Source: Chloroflexota bacterium (GTDB taxonomy: Bacteria; Chloroflexota; Anaerolineae; Caldilineales; Caldilineaceae). Taken from it: 7,940 nt of DNA. Below are positions 1-5,863 of this stretch, piece by piece. The stretch's first letter is position 1; each line of letters opens with the position of its first letter. Both the position numbers and the translations under genes were made by a program. Location: positions 1 to 7,940 of the forward strand of contig JACQGT010000635.1 in assembly GCA_016199425.1 (NCBI GenBank), written 5' to 3'. Below the pieces are notes generated by a model, which was given only the letters and a program-made list of their open reading frames with translations, had not been told where the DNA came from and did not search any database.

Positions 1-54
1 CTTCTGGGCAAACTCTTTATGCGCGGTCTGCTGGCCGGCGCGCTGAAGGGGTAG
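1..54 (+). CDS. Partial duplicate of the 3' end of the sugar permease gene (gtsC-like)
   Basis: Read rightward from base 1, this gives the last 17 residues plus TAG stop of a MalG-type permease (ending RGLLAGALKG). The sequence is the exact reverse complement of 184-237, the end of the leftward gtsC-like gene. The rest of the gene, if it exists, is beyond the left edge. It is either the end of a second permease copy facing the first, or one arm of an assembly fold-back. The sequence shows the identity; which explanation holds cannot be decided here. Confidence 0.45.
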   Translation, partial: LLGKLFMRGLLAGALKG

Positions 55-237
55 ACGCCGACCGGGTTTCTTGCCGAAGCCTCGATAAGAAATGTGAAGC
101 GTGAAACGTGAGAGTAGCTGCCTTTCTCACGTTTCACGCTTCACATTTCTTATCGAGGCTTCGGCAAGAAATCCGGTCGGCGTCTACCCCTTCAGCGCGC
201 CGGCCAGCAGACCGCGCATAAAGAGTTTGCCCAGAAG
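1..237. repeat. Near-perfect 237-bp inverted repeat (palindrome)
   Basis: Base i pairs with base 238-i. Arms 1-113 and 125-237 match at every position I checked except 66/172 (G against T). The centre, 114-124, is a short unpaired loop. The outer 54 bp of each arm are permease coding sequence. The inner part is an intergenic hairpin built on the words GTGAAGCGTGAAACGTGAGA and its complement. That inner hairpin could end transcription from both sides, but there is no U-tract. The single arm difference means the arms are not simply one read copied twice, though sequencing error could explain it. Confidence 0.95.
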
Positions 238-1011
238 CAGATAGACAACGACTGTGGGCATGGCCGCAATCAGCGCGGCGGACATCTGCACATTCCACTC
301 GACGCTCCAACTGCCGGCGATATTCTGCACGGCCACATTGATGGGCGCCTTGACCGGTGTGCTCAACACCACCAGACCGATGAGAAAGTCGTTCCAGATG
401 GAGGTGAACTGCCAGAGCAATACGACGGCAAAAGCGGGCATAGAGATGGGCAGCAGAATCCAGCGGTAGATGCCGAAGAAGCCACAGCCGTCGATTTTGG
501 CCGCGTCAACCAGTTCATTGGGGATGCTGGCATAGTAACCCCGGAAGAGCAGGGCGGTGATAGGGATACCAAAAATACAGTGGACCAGTATCAACCCGGC
601 CATTGTGCCATAGAGACCGACGGCCTGGAGGGTCAACACCAGCGGGATCAGAATGCCCTGATAGGGCAGGAACATCCCCACCAGAAAGAGGATAAAGAGG
701 GTGTCCGCGCCCCGGAAGCGCCATTTGGCAAAGACGTAGCCGTTGATCGAGCCGATGAAGGAGGAGATAAGCGCGGCCGGCACGGTGATCTGCACGCTGT
801 TCCAGAAGTTGGGTGACACCCGGGTCCAGGCGTCGGCAATGCCGCCCAGATAAATCGATTTGGGCAGTTCCCACATGCGGGTCACATTCACATCCGCATA
901 GGGCTTCAGCCCGGTGATAAGCATCACATAGAAGGGCATCAGATAGAAGGCGCAAAAGGCCAGCAGCACCAGATAGATTGCGCTCTGGCTCCAGATTCGT
1001 TGCAGATTCAT
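184..1011 (-). CDS. gtsC: Carbohydrate ABC transporter permease, MalG/GtsC type
   Basis: This is the second inner-membrane permease of a CUT1 sugar importer, likely for glucose or mannose. The 275 residues match the usual length. An N-terminal membrane segment spans about 10-33. The EAA loop that docks the ATPase is at about 166-188: E166, A170, A171, D174, G175, ending ILLP. Further hydrophobic segments lie at about 75-95, 104-125, 134-157, 193-217 and 244-264. The segment FWNSVQITVPA, the IWNDFL motif near 205-210 and the RGLLAGALKG end resemble remembered GtsC sequences, so the glucose-type assignment rests on recall. Its ATG overlaps the gtsB stop as ATGA. GGAGG lies 7 nt before the start, which suggests translational coupling. 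Its last 54 bp are repeated inverted at 1-54. Confidence 0.93.
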   Translation of the reverse strand: MNLQRIWSQSAIYLVLLAFCAFYLMPFYVMLITGLKPYADVNVTRMWELPKSIYLGGIADAWTRVSPNFWNSVQITVPAALISSFIGSINGYVFAKWRFRGADTLFILFLVGMFLPYQGILIPLVLTLQAVGLYGTMAGLILVHCIFGIPITALLFRGYYASIPNELVDAAKIDGCGFFGIYRWILLPISMPAFAVVLLWQFTSIWNDFLIGLVVLSTPVKAPINVAVQNIAGSWSVEWNVQMSAALIAAMPTVVVYLLLGKLFMRGLLAGALKG

Positions 1012-1958
1012 CGCTCTACCTCCCCACGCATACTGAGCAAATAGGGCACCACCAGAAAGCCCGATAGAAGGATCATAAAAGTACCAATGGCCGCGCCCAG
1101 AGAATAGCGGTAGGCCCCAAAGGTGGATTGGAACATAAAGAAGGCCAGGGTATCAGTGGCAAAGGCCGGACCGCTGCCACTCATCGCCGAGACCAGATCA
1201 AAGACCCGAATCGAGTTCATCCCCGTGAGTACGAAAGCGGTAAAGGTTACGGGCATCAGCAGAGGAATAATCACGTAGCGGTAGGTGGCAAAGGTGTCCG
1301 CGCCGTCAATGGCCGCGGCCTCGCGCAACTCGCCGGGAATCCCGCGCAGCCCCGCGAGATAGAGGGCCATAATATAGCCGGTAAATTGCCAGGAGGCGGC
1401 AATTGTCACCGCCCACATCCCGTAGTCTGGCGTAGAATTCCAGGTGGGCTGAAAATTTTCCAGCCCAATTTTGGCGAAGAGCAGATTGATGCCCGTGGAG
1501 GGTTGCATCAGCCAACGCCAGGCCACACCCGTCACAATCCCCGATACGGCAAAGGGAAAGATGACAATCGTGCGAAAGATGGCCTCGCCTTTGATCTTCT
1601 GGTCGAGCAAGGCGGCGATGATAAAGCCAAAGATAATGCACTGGCTCATAAAGCCCGTTGCGTAGTAGACGAGATTGCGCAGGTCGATACGGAAACGGTT
1701 GTCACCGAAGAGGCGAATCCAATTCTTCAGACCGACGAAAGTGTAGTCGGGAACCTGGCTGTTCCATTTGATGGTGGACATATAGGTTGTCCACCCAATG
1801 AAACCGTAAATAAAGATCGCCACGGCAATGATAGACGGCGTGATGACCAGCAAGGCCAGGAGCATATCGCTGCGCCACCAGGAACGGTGACGGGAATGGG
1901 TGTCGACAGAAGTCTGACGGCCCGTAGCGAGCATGGGAGATGATTTGGAAGTAGCCAC
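1008..1958 (-). CDS. gtsB: Carbohydrate ABC transporter permease, MalF/GtsB type
   Basis: This is the first permease of the same CUT1 importer. I chose the GTG at 1958 (316 residues) because GGAGGGG lies about 11 nt before it and a 13-bp-stem hairpin lies just upstream. The frame stays open to a GTG at 2015 (335 residues), but that version would translate one arm and the loop of the hairpin. ATG 1934 (308 residues) is another option, though it has no clear ribosome site. From the 1958 start, the first membrane segment is at about 32-53, the VGLKNW word at about 75-80 and the EAA loop at about 210-232 (ELREAAAIDGAD...IIP). The motif RVFDLVSAMSGSGP follows. The gene is separated by 167 bp from gtsA upstream and overlaps gtsC by 4 bp downstream. 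Confidence 0.92.
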   Translation of the reverse strand: MATSKSSPMLATGRQTSVDTHSRHRSWWRSDMLLALLVITPSIIAVAIFIYGFIGWTTYMSTIKWNSQVPDYTFVGLKNWIRLFGDNRFRIDLRNLVYYATGFMSQCIIFGFIIAALLDQKIKGEAIFRTIVIFPFAVSGIVTGVAWRWLMQPSTGINLLFAKIGLENFQPTWNSTPDYGMWAVTIAASWQFTGYIMALYLAGLRGIPGELREAAAIDGADTFATYRYVIIPLLMPVTFTAFVLTGMNSIRVFDLVSAMSGSGPAFATDTLAFFMFQSTFGAYRYSLGAAIGTFMILLSGFLVVPYLLSMRGEVER

Positions 1959-1981
1959 GGCGGCGTTCCCCTCCGAGAAAC

Positions 1982-2020
1982 GATGAGTGATGGGCAAACC
2001 GTCTCCACCCATCACTCATC
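1982..2020. repeat. Hairpin with 13-bp perfect stem at the 5' end of gtsB
   Basis: GATGAGTGATGGG at 1982-1994 is the reverse complement of 2008-2020, with a 13-nt loop. It lies just upstream of the Shine-Dalgarno before GTG 1958, in the gtsA-gtsB gap. It could stabilise or partly terminate the gtsA message. It argues against the longest start of gtsB. There is no U-tract. Confidence 0.8.
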
Positions 2021-2040
2021 AACGATGTGATCAGAACAAG

Positions 2041-2114
2041 AGAGGACGCAGATTTTCCTGATTAGAATTGATCTGCGCAGATCAGAAAAGATCAGAGGAA
2101 TCTGCGTCCCCTCT
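2041..2114. repeat. Imperfect hairpin with a nested 16-bp palindrome between gtsA and gtsB
   Basis: GACGCAGATT (2045-2054) pairs with 2099-2108, and AGAG (2041-2044) pairs with CTCT (2111-2114) across a two-base bulge. Inside the loop, 2069-2084 is a perfect palindrome, TGATCTGCGCAGATCA. The structure begins about 12 bp after the gtsA stop. In ABC sugar operons such structures commonly protect the binding-protein mRNA or reduce read-through into the permeases. That role is inferred here. Confidence 0.75.
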
Positions 2115-2125
2115 GCCCCGGTAGA

Positions 2126-3466
2126 CTAAGCGCCGAATTCGGCATCTGTGGCGGCCTGGACAAGCGCAGCCTGGGCTGCCGCCACATCTCGGGTGGTGGC
2201 GAGAACGTTGATGGCGATGGCGTAGTCGAGCACAAAGGACTGCTTGGCCGCCGCGCCGTGCTGAATGCTGGGCGTCAGAATGTTGGTCTTGAAGGCTTCC
2301 ATCGCCTCCAACTGGTATTCGTCATAGACGGCGGGGTCTGCGTCCGTGCGGGCTGGGATGGAACCCTTGGGCGGGTTGAAGGCATCCTGGCCTTCCCGAG
2401 AACCGGTCGCCTTCAGGAAGCCGATGGCGTTGTCCCGGTGCGGCGCACCCTTGGGCAGACCGAAGGAGTCGGAGAGAACGACGAATTTACCCTCGGTGCC
2501 GGGGGCAGCGGCCCAGTGATAGTTGGTGAAGCCCTTGGATTTGAGTACGCCGTGGGTCCAGTCGCCCATAATCATCGTCGCCGGGCCATCGTCCGCCACG
2601 TAGCGGTCGTTGATGTCGCCCCAGCTCGTACTCAGATAGTCGGGATTGGCGTAGTCGTAGGCTTTGTTCAAGATTTCCAGAGCCTGGGTCACCTGGGCAT
2701 CATCCCAACCGACCGAGCCGTCAAAGAGACCGCGATAGGCTTCGGGGGTCATCACTGCATTCAGGACATTCTCAAAGACGTGGCCGCTGAAGTTCGGTTC
2801 GCTCTCTGCGATGGCCAGGGCCGGGACGCCGATCGCTTTCAACTGCTCGGCCACCACAAAGAATTCATCCCAGGTCTTGGGAACCTCGGCTCCCACCTGC
2901 TCCAATTTGTCTGTGCGATACCAGAAGACATTCGAGCGGTGGATGTTGACCGGAACCGACATCGGGTGTCCATCGTAGGAGGCAATGTCGATCAGGTCTT
3001 GGGGGAAGACATCGTTCAGACCCGCCTCGTCATAGAGGAAGTCCAATTCCTCCATGCGGCCAGGGATGACGTGGCTGTCGATCAGCTCGCGGCCCAGGTG
3101 GACCTGGAAGGAATCTGGCGGTTCTCCGCCCTGCATACGAGTTTCCAGCAACGCCTTCATATTGCCGCCCTGACCGGCCCCACCAGCCAGCGCAGCGTTG
3201 ACAATCTCCACATCGGGATTGCTCGCCTTGTAAACCTCATAGAGCGCATTGAGGGCTTCGACTTCACCACCCGAAGTCCACCAGGAGAAAATCTCCAACT
3301 GGTTGGCAACGGTTGGAGCAGCAGCCGGCGCAGCAGCAGCCGGCGCGCCGGCTGCCGGAGCAGCGGGCGCTGCGGCAGGCGCGCATGCGGCCAGGGCGGT
3401 CATTGTTGCGCCTACGCCAACGAGCCGCAAAAACGAACGACGGGAAATTCCTTCAGAACTGTACAT
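2126..3466 (-). CDS. gtsA: Tat-type lipoprotein sugar-binding protein of the ABC importer (GtsA-like)
   Basis: This is the extracytoplasmic solute-binding protein that delivers sugar to the two permeases; glucose or mannose is the best guess. I chose the ATG at 3466 (446 residues) because GGGAGG ends 9 nt before it. An ATG at 3475 directly abuts the ribosome site and is less likely. The N-terminus carries a twin-arginine motif (SRRSFLRL, R9-R10) followed by a lipobox LAAC with the lipidated Cys at 28. An Ala/Pro-rich linker runs to about 52. The mature domain starts near EIFSWW (58-63). PVNIHRSNV (about 172-180), LSDSFGLPKGA and NPPKGSIPAR are words I recall from Thermus and Pseudomonas glucose-binding proteins. 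It is first in the operon and has its own promoter upstream. Confidence 0.93.
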   Translation of the reverse strand: MYSSEGISRRSFLRLVGVGATMTALAACAPAAAPAAPAAGAPAAAAPAAAPTVANQLEIFSWWTSGGEVEALNALYEVYKASNPDVEIVNAALAGGAGQGGNMKALLETRMQGGEPPDSFQVHLGRELIDSHVIPGRMEELDFLYDEAGLNDVFPQDLIDIASYDGHPMSVPVNIHRSNVFWYRTDKLEQVGAEVPKTWDEFFVVAEQLKAIGVPALAIAESEPNFSGHVFENVLNAVMTPEAYRGLFDGSVGWDDAQVTQALEILNKAYDYANPDYLSTSWGDINDRYVADDGPATMIMGDWTHGVLKSKGFTNYHWAAAPGTEGKFVVLSDSFGLPKGAPHRDNAIGFLKATGSREGQDAFNPPKGSIPARTDADPAVYDEYQLEAMEAFKTNILTPSIQHGAAAKQSFVLDYAIAINVLATTRDVAAAQAALVQAATDAEFGA

Positions 3467-3489
3467 TTTGGTCATCCTCCCTTAACTGA

Positions 3490-3507
3490 TTTTGTGGAAC
3501 AACAAAA
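3490..3507 (-). promoter_or_regulatory. Small hairpin in the gtsA leader
   Basis: TTTTGT and ACAAAA form a 6-bp stem with a 6-nt loop (TGTTCC in the message sense). It sits about 10 bp before the gtsA ribosome site. It is weak and AU-rich, and could be chance. Confidence 0.25.
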
Positions 3508-3553
3508 CTGTCGGGCGCTGTGAAAAAACGCCACACCATTACGAGGATTCATG

Positions 3554-3581
3554 CGGGTAAGACAATACGGGTAAGACAATA
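3554..3581. repeat. 14-bp tandem duplication in the gtsA leader
   Basis: CGGGTAAGACAATA occurs twice, head to tail and without change, at 3554-3567 and 3568-3581. It lies between the predicted promoter (3675-3703) and the gtsA start. It could be a repeated operator for a sugar-responsive repressor or a slippage duplication. No known regulator motif was recognised. Confidence 0.8.
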
Positions 3582-3674
3582 ATAGAGGTGAAGCATAGAC
3601 ACCAGCCATAGAATAGAAATTGGTACTGGCGACAATTTGACAGGAAACGCCGGGGAAAGCGCATCCCGCAGTTC

Positions 3675-3703
3675 ATTATAGATCGTTCGGTTGATAGTGG
3701 CAA
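3675..3703 (-). promoter_or_regulatory. Predicted sigma70-type promoter of the sugar operon
   Basis: On the minus strand a -35 TTGCCA (3698-3703) and a -10 TATAAT (3675-3680) are separated by exactly 17 nt. The match is 11 of 12 to consensus. Transcription would start near 3668, giving a leader of about 200 nt before gtsA that contains the 14-bp tandem repeat. No other gene start is nearby. Confidence 0.7.
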
Positions 3704-3704
3704 G

Positions 3705-3713
3705 ATTATAGCA
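3705..3713 (-). promoter_or_regulatory. Second, extended -10 element upstream of gtsA
   Basis: TGCTATAAT on the minus strand is an extended -10 box immediately upstream of the -35 of the first promoter. I see no convincing -35 for it. It could be an alternative start site or an AT-rich coincidence. The rest of 3582-3802 shows nothing else I can support: a 60-codon open frame there has no ribosome site. Confidence 0.45.
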
Positions 3714-3802
3714 GCGCATTCCTGCAGACACCGCAGTCTTGCTACAAAGGAATCGTTCGTTGTGGGCAGATTGTCAGTCCGCCAAGATTTGTGTGGTACT
3801 GT

Positions 3803-3830
3803 TCACTGCTCACTGCTCACTGCTCACTGA
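3803..3830. repeat. Four-copy 7-bp tandem repeat overlapping the oxidoreductase stop codon
   Basis: TCACTGC is repeated at 3803, 3810 and 3817, with a last unit TCACTGA at 3824. The array supplies the final codons (SVSSEQ) and the TGA stop of the leftward gene at 3810. Seven is not a multiple of three, so each unit gained or lost shifts the frame of the C-terminal tail. Confidence 0.92.
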
Positions 3831-4757
3831 CAACCGCGGCATCACCTCCTGGGCAAACATCTCAATCCCTTCCGTGCGCGGGAAGTCGAGCAGGCGTACA
3901 ATCAGATAGCTGACGCCCAGATCGACAAAAGCCTGCAACTGTCCGGCCACCTGTTCCGGCGTGCCCAGAATCGCATCCCGGTTGTAGGGAGAAGCCGCGG
4001 CGATGCGCCGGGCTTCGGCTTCCGTCTCCGCCACGACGACGGCTTCGGCAGACCAGCTTTTGCCGATGCTGTCGTAATCCCGGCCCACCGCATCGCAGTG
4101 ACCGCGCAGGACGTTCAGCTTGTGGGCGTAGTTTTCCAGCGTGCCGCCGGGGATATTCCACCAGTCCGCGTGTTTGGCGACGACGCGCAGGGTGAGCTGT
4201 TCGCCCCCGCCGCCGATGAGGATAGGCGGGATGGGGTCGGGCCGGGGTTCGCAGTAGGCGTTGTCGATGCGGTAGTACTTGCCTTCGTAGCTGGCCGGGG
4301 ATTGGGTCCACAGCGCTTTGACGATCTCAAGCGCCTCCTCCAACTGGGCGATGCGCACGCTGGGCTTGGGGAATTCCCAGTTGTAGGCCGTGTACTCCTC
4401 CACCATCCAGCCCGCGCCGATGCCGCAGATAAAGCGCCCGCCGGTGAGGAGTTGCAGATTGGCCCCCATCTTCGCCATCAGCCCCGGGTTGCGGTAGCTC
4501 TGGCAGAGAACGCTGGAGCCAAATTTGAGCGTCGGGTAGAGCGCGGCAAAATAGCCGATCGTCGTCATACACTCCAGATAGGGGGTATCGTTGGACTGCC
4601 AGGCCGCCCAGGGCATCACGTGATCGTCCACCCAGACCGAATCGAAATAGGGATGGACCCGGCGCAGGGTGTTGTGAATCTGCTCGACAAAGGCCGGGCC
4701 CCTGCTGCCGTCCACAGGGAAGGAGTGCATGTGCCAGCCGAATTGGAGAGGGGTCAT
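3810..4757 (-). CDS. Luciferase-like (LLM) F420- or FMN-dependent oxidoreductase
   Basis: This is a cytosolic flavin- or F420-using oxidoreductase of the bacterial luciferase TIM-barrel family. The substrate cannot be told. The 315 residues are typical of the family. The start ATG has AAAGGA 7 nt upstream. Visible landmarks are DSVWVDDHV (39-47), an SYRNP...A segment (87-95), the glycine-rich RFICGIGAGW (108-117), PILIGGGGE (178-186, expected near the cofactor phosphate), ADWWN (197-201), GTPEQVAGQL (265-274) and the closing EVMPRL (304-309). F420 use fits Chloroflexota, but FMN cannot be excluded from sequence. The last six residues come from a tandem repeat and are probably dispensable. It lies downstream of the unknown gene 4856-5674, with a hairpin between. 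Confidence 0.9.
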   Translation of the reverse strand: MTPLQFGWHMHSFPVDGSRGPAFVEQIHNTLRRVHPYFDSVWVDDHVMPWAAWQSNDTPYLECMTTIGYFAALYPTLKFGSSVLCQSYRNPGLMAKMGANLQLLTGGRFICGIGAGWMVEEYTAYNWEFPKPSVRIAQLEEALEIVKALWTQSPASYEGKYYRIDNAYCEPRPDPIPPILIGGGGEQLTLRVVAKHADWWNIPGGTLENYAHKLNVLRGHCDAVGRDYDSIGKSWSAEAVVVAETEAEARRIAAASPYNRDAILGTPEQVAGQLQAFVDLGVSYLIVRLLDFPRTEGIEMFAQEVMPRLSVSSEQ

Positions 4758-4783
4758 TGGGTTGTCCTTTCAGTAATTTGTAG

Positions 4784-4844
4784 GTTGGGTTCTCCCGGCA
4801 AGAGAGCGCTGTCTACAGTCCAACGAACACCGGGAGAACCCAAC
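4784..4844. repeat. Intergenic hairpin with 15-bp perfect stem
   Basis: GTTGGGTTCTCCCGG at 4784-4798 is the exact reverse complement of 4830-4844, with a 31-nt loop. It fills the gap between the unknown gene (stop at 4856) and the oxidoreductase (start 4757). The size, 61 bp, is close to that of the 63-65 bp elements near 5709-5861 and 7437-7499, but the arm sequence differs. There is no U-tract, so it is not a standard terminator. Confidence 0.92.
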
Positions 4845-4855
4845 AATCCGCCCCG

Positions 4856-5674
4856 TCAACGCCCGGCCCGGCGCAGAACAGTACCCATCCGCTTAGACGC
4901 GGTTTCGATCTTCTCCAGTTTGGACCATAAATCGTCGATGGCGTCGGGTTCGGTCACGGCCTGCTCTGCCAAATCCAGGCTGGCGCGCAGAAGGGCGAAG
5001 GCGGGGGACCAGACCGGGGGTGCATCCCGGCTGGCACGCAGTTTTTTAAGCAGTTCGGACATCGCCTGCAATTCGGACGAATAATCGGGCAGTTCTTCCA
5101 CCACCGGCGGGCCGGTCACGAGTTTGCCGCCGCCCAGGCTGGTGACGATTTCATCATTCTGCTTGGCCGCCAGATACGTCTCTTTCAGGTCGCCGGAGAT
5201 ACCCCCGCCAAAGTAAATGGGATAGGACAAAAGCACGCCGTCGTAGACAATCTTGTCCTGGAAGGGGAGCAGAACCGCCTGGACGGCAACGGGCAGTTGG
5301 TTGCGGTAGAAGAAATCGTCAAGGGAATCGAAGAGACCCAGCACAGCATAGACGTTATTGCCCTCGATGAAAATCGTGTACTTCTTGAGCATCCGCTCGA
5401 TGTAAAAGGTGCCCTTCACAAAACGCTTCCAGCCCGCCACAATTGCCTGGTCGTCCGGGCTGAGCTTTTGGGGGTTATCAGCCAGAAATTTGTCGATCAG
5501 TTCCGGGTGTTCCCAGACAGCGTCGCGGATGGGCAGTTTGCTCCGCTCGTCCAGTTCGGTCAGCGCATCGATGGATGTAACCGATGGATTGATCTTCAGC
5601 GTCTGGTTGACGAAGAGTTGCAGTCCCCGCAGCAGATCAAAAAAGTGGGTGGCTTCCTGGGTGGAAAGTTTCAT
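4856..5674 (-). CDS. Uncharacterised protein, probably cytosolic
   Basis: I do not recognise a named family. I set the start at ATG 5674 (272 residues), which has GGAG 8 nt upstream. An in-frame extension to 5779 would run through a hairpin repeat and is rejected. The protein has no signal peptide or membrane segment. The N-terminal half is helical and charged, with FYIERMLKKYTIFI (90-103). The most family-like stretch is at about 133-167: AVLLPFQDKIVYDG (133-146) followed by a glycine-rich FGGGIS (155-160) and LKETY. The C-terminal third (about 195-270) is predicted by eye to be helical, possibly coiled coil. It precedes the oxidoreductase in the same direction but is separated by a hairpin, so a shared function is not shown. 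Confidence 0.8.
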   Translation of the reverse strand: MKLSTQEATHFFDLLRGLQLFVNQTLKINPSVTSIDALTELDERSKLPIRDAVWEHPELIDKFLADNPQKLSPDDQAIVAGWKRFVKGTFYIERMLKKYTIFIEGNNVYAVLGLFDSLDDFFYRNQLPVAVQAVLLPFQDKIVYDGVLLSYPIYFGGGISGDLKETYLAAKQNDEIVTSLGGGKLVTGPPVVEELPDYSSELQAMSELLKKLRASRDAPPVWSPAFALLRASLDLAEQAVTEPDAIDDLWSKLEKIETASKRMGTVLRRAGR

Positions 5675-5708
5675 GGGTTTCTCCGTTCGATAGTTCATTC
5701 GAGGGCAC

Positions 5709-5773
5709 GATTCCGGGAATCGGCCACAAAAATTTTCGGCTTTCCTGCCGTCGCCTGGCCGATTCCCGGAATC
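5709..5773. repeat. Hairpin element, copy 1 (18-bp perfect arms)
   Basis: GATTCCGGGAATCGGCCA at 5709-5726 is the reverse complement of 5756-5773, with a 29-nt loop. Each arm contains GATTCC-G-GGAATC, itself an inverted repeat, so the element could fold as one long hairpin or as two small ones. It lies upstream of the unknown gene 4856-5674. Confidence 0.95.
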
Positions 5774-5796
5774 AGTCACGCGCCCGCCCGCAGTAC

Positions 5797-5861
5797 GATT
5801 CCGGGAATCGGCCAGAAGATTTGGGGAAGGCCGGGAGATACTGTGGCCGATTCCCGGAATC
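5797..5861. repeat. Hairpin element, copy 2 (18-bp perfect arms)
   Basis: The arms at 5797-5814 and 5844-5861 are identical to those of copy 1 and lie exactly 88 bp further along, again with a 29-nt loop. The loop sequence is largely different. It ends 2 bp from the stop codon of the MmeI-like gene and could act as its transcript end, although no U-tract follows. Confidence 0.95.
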
Positions 5862-5863
5862 AG

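Noticed and set aside
88..150. Classical bidirectional rho-independent terminator
   Set aside because: The stem is strong but no U-tract follows on either strand. It is kept only as part of the palindrome.
3300..3400. Ala/Pro-coding GCAGC-rich tract as a microsatellite of interest
   Set aside because: It is the usual low-complexity linker after a lipobox in this protein class.
2258..3523. Long open frame opposite gtsA, and similar long frames opposite the other genes (e.g. 1128-1943, 4098-5084, 5297-6316)
   Set aside because: They are antisense shadows of well-supported genes in GC-rich DNA, with no ribosome sites and no family resemblance.
3549..3731. 60-codon minus-strand frame upstream of gtsA
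   Set aside because: It contains the predicted promoter and the 14-bp repeat, has no ribosome site and has no protein-like composition.
5675..5779. 35-residue extension of the unknown protein 4856-5674
   Set aside because: It would translate a hairpin repeat. ATG 5674 has a good ribosome site.
5709..5861. CRISPR-like array (four 18-bp repeats with 29, 23 and 29-nt spacers)
   Set aside because: The repeats alternate in orientation and form hairpin pairs. They are short, only four in number, and no cas gene is near.
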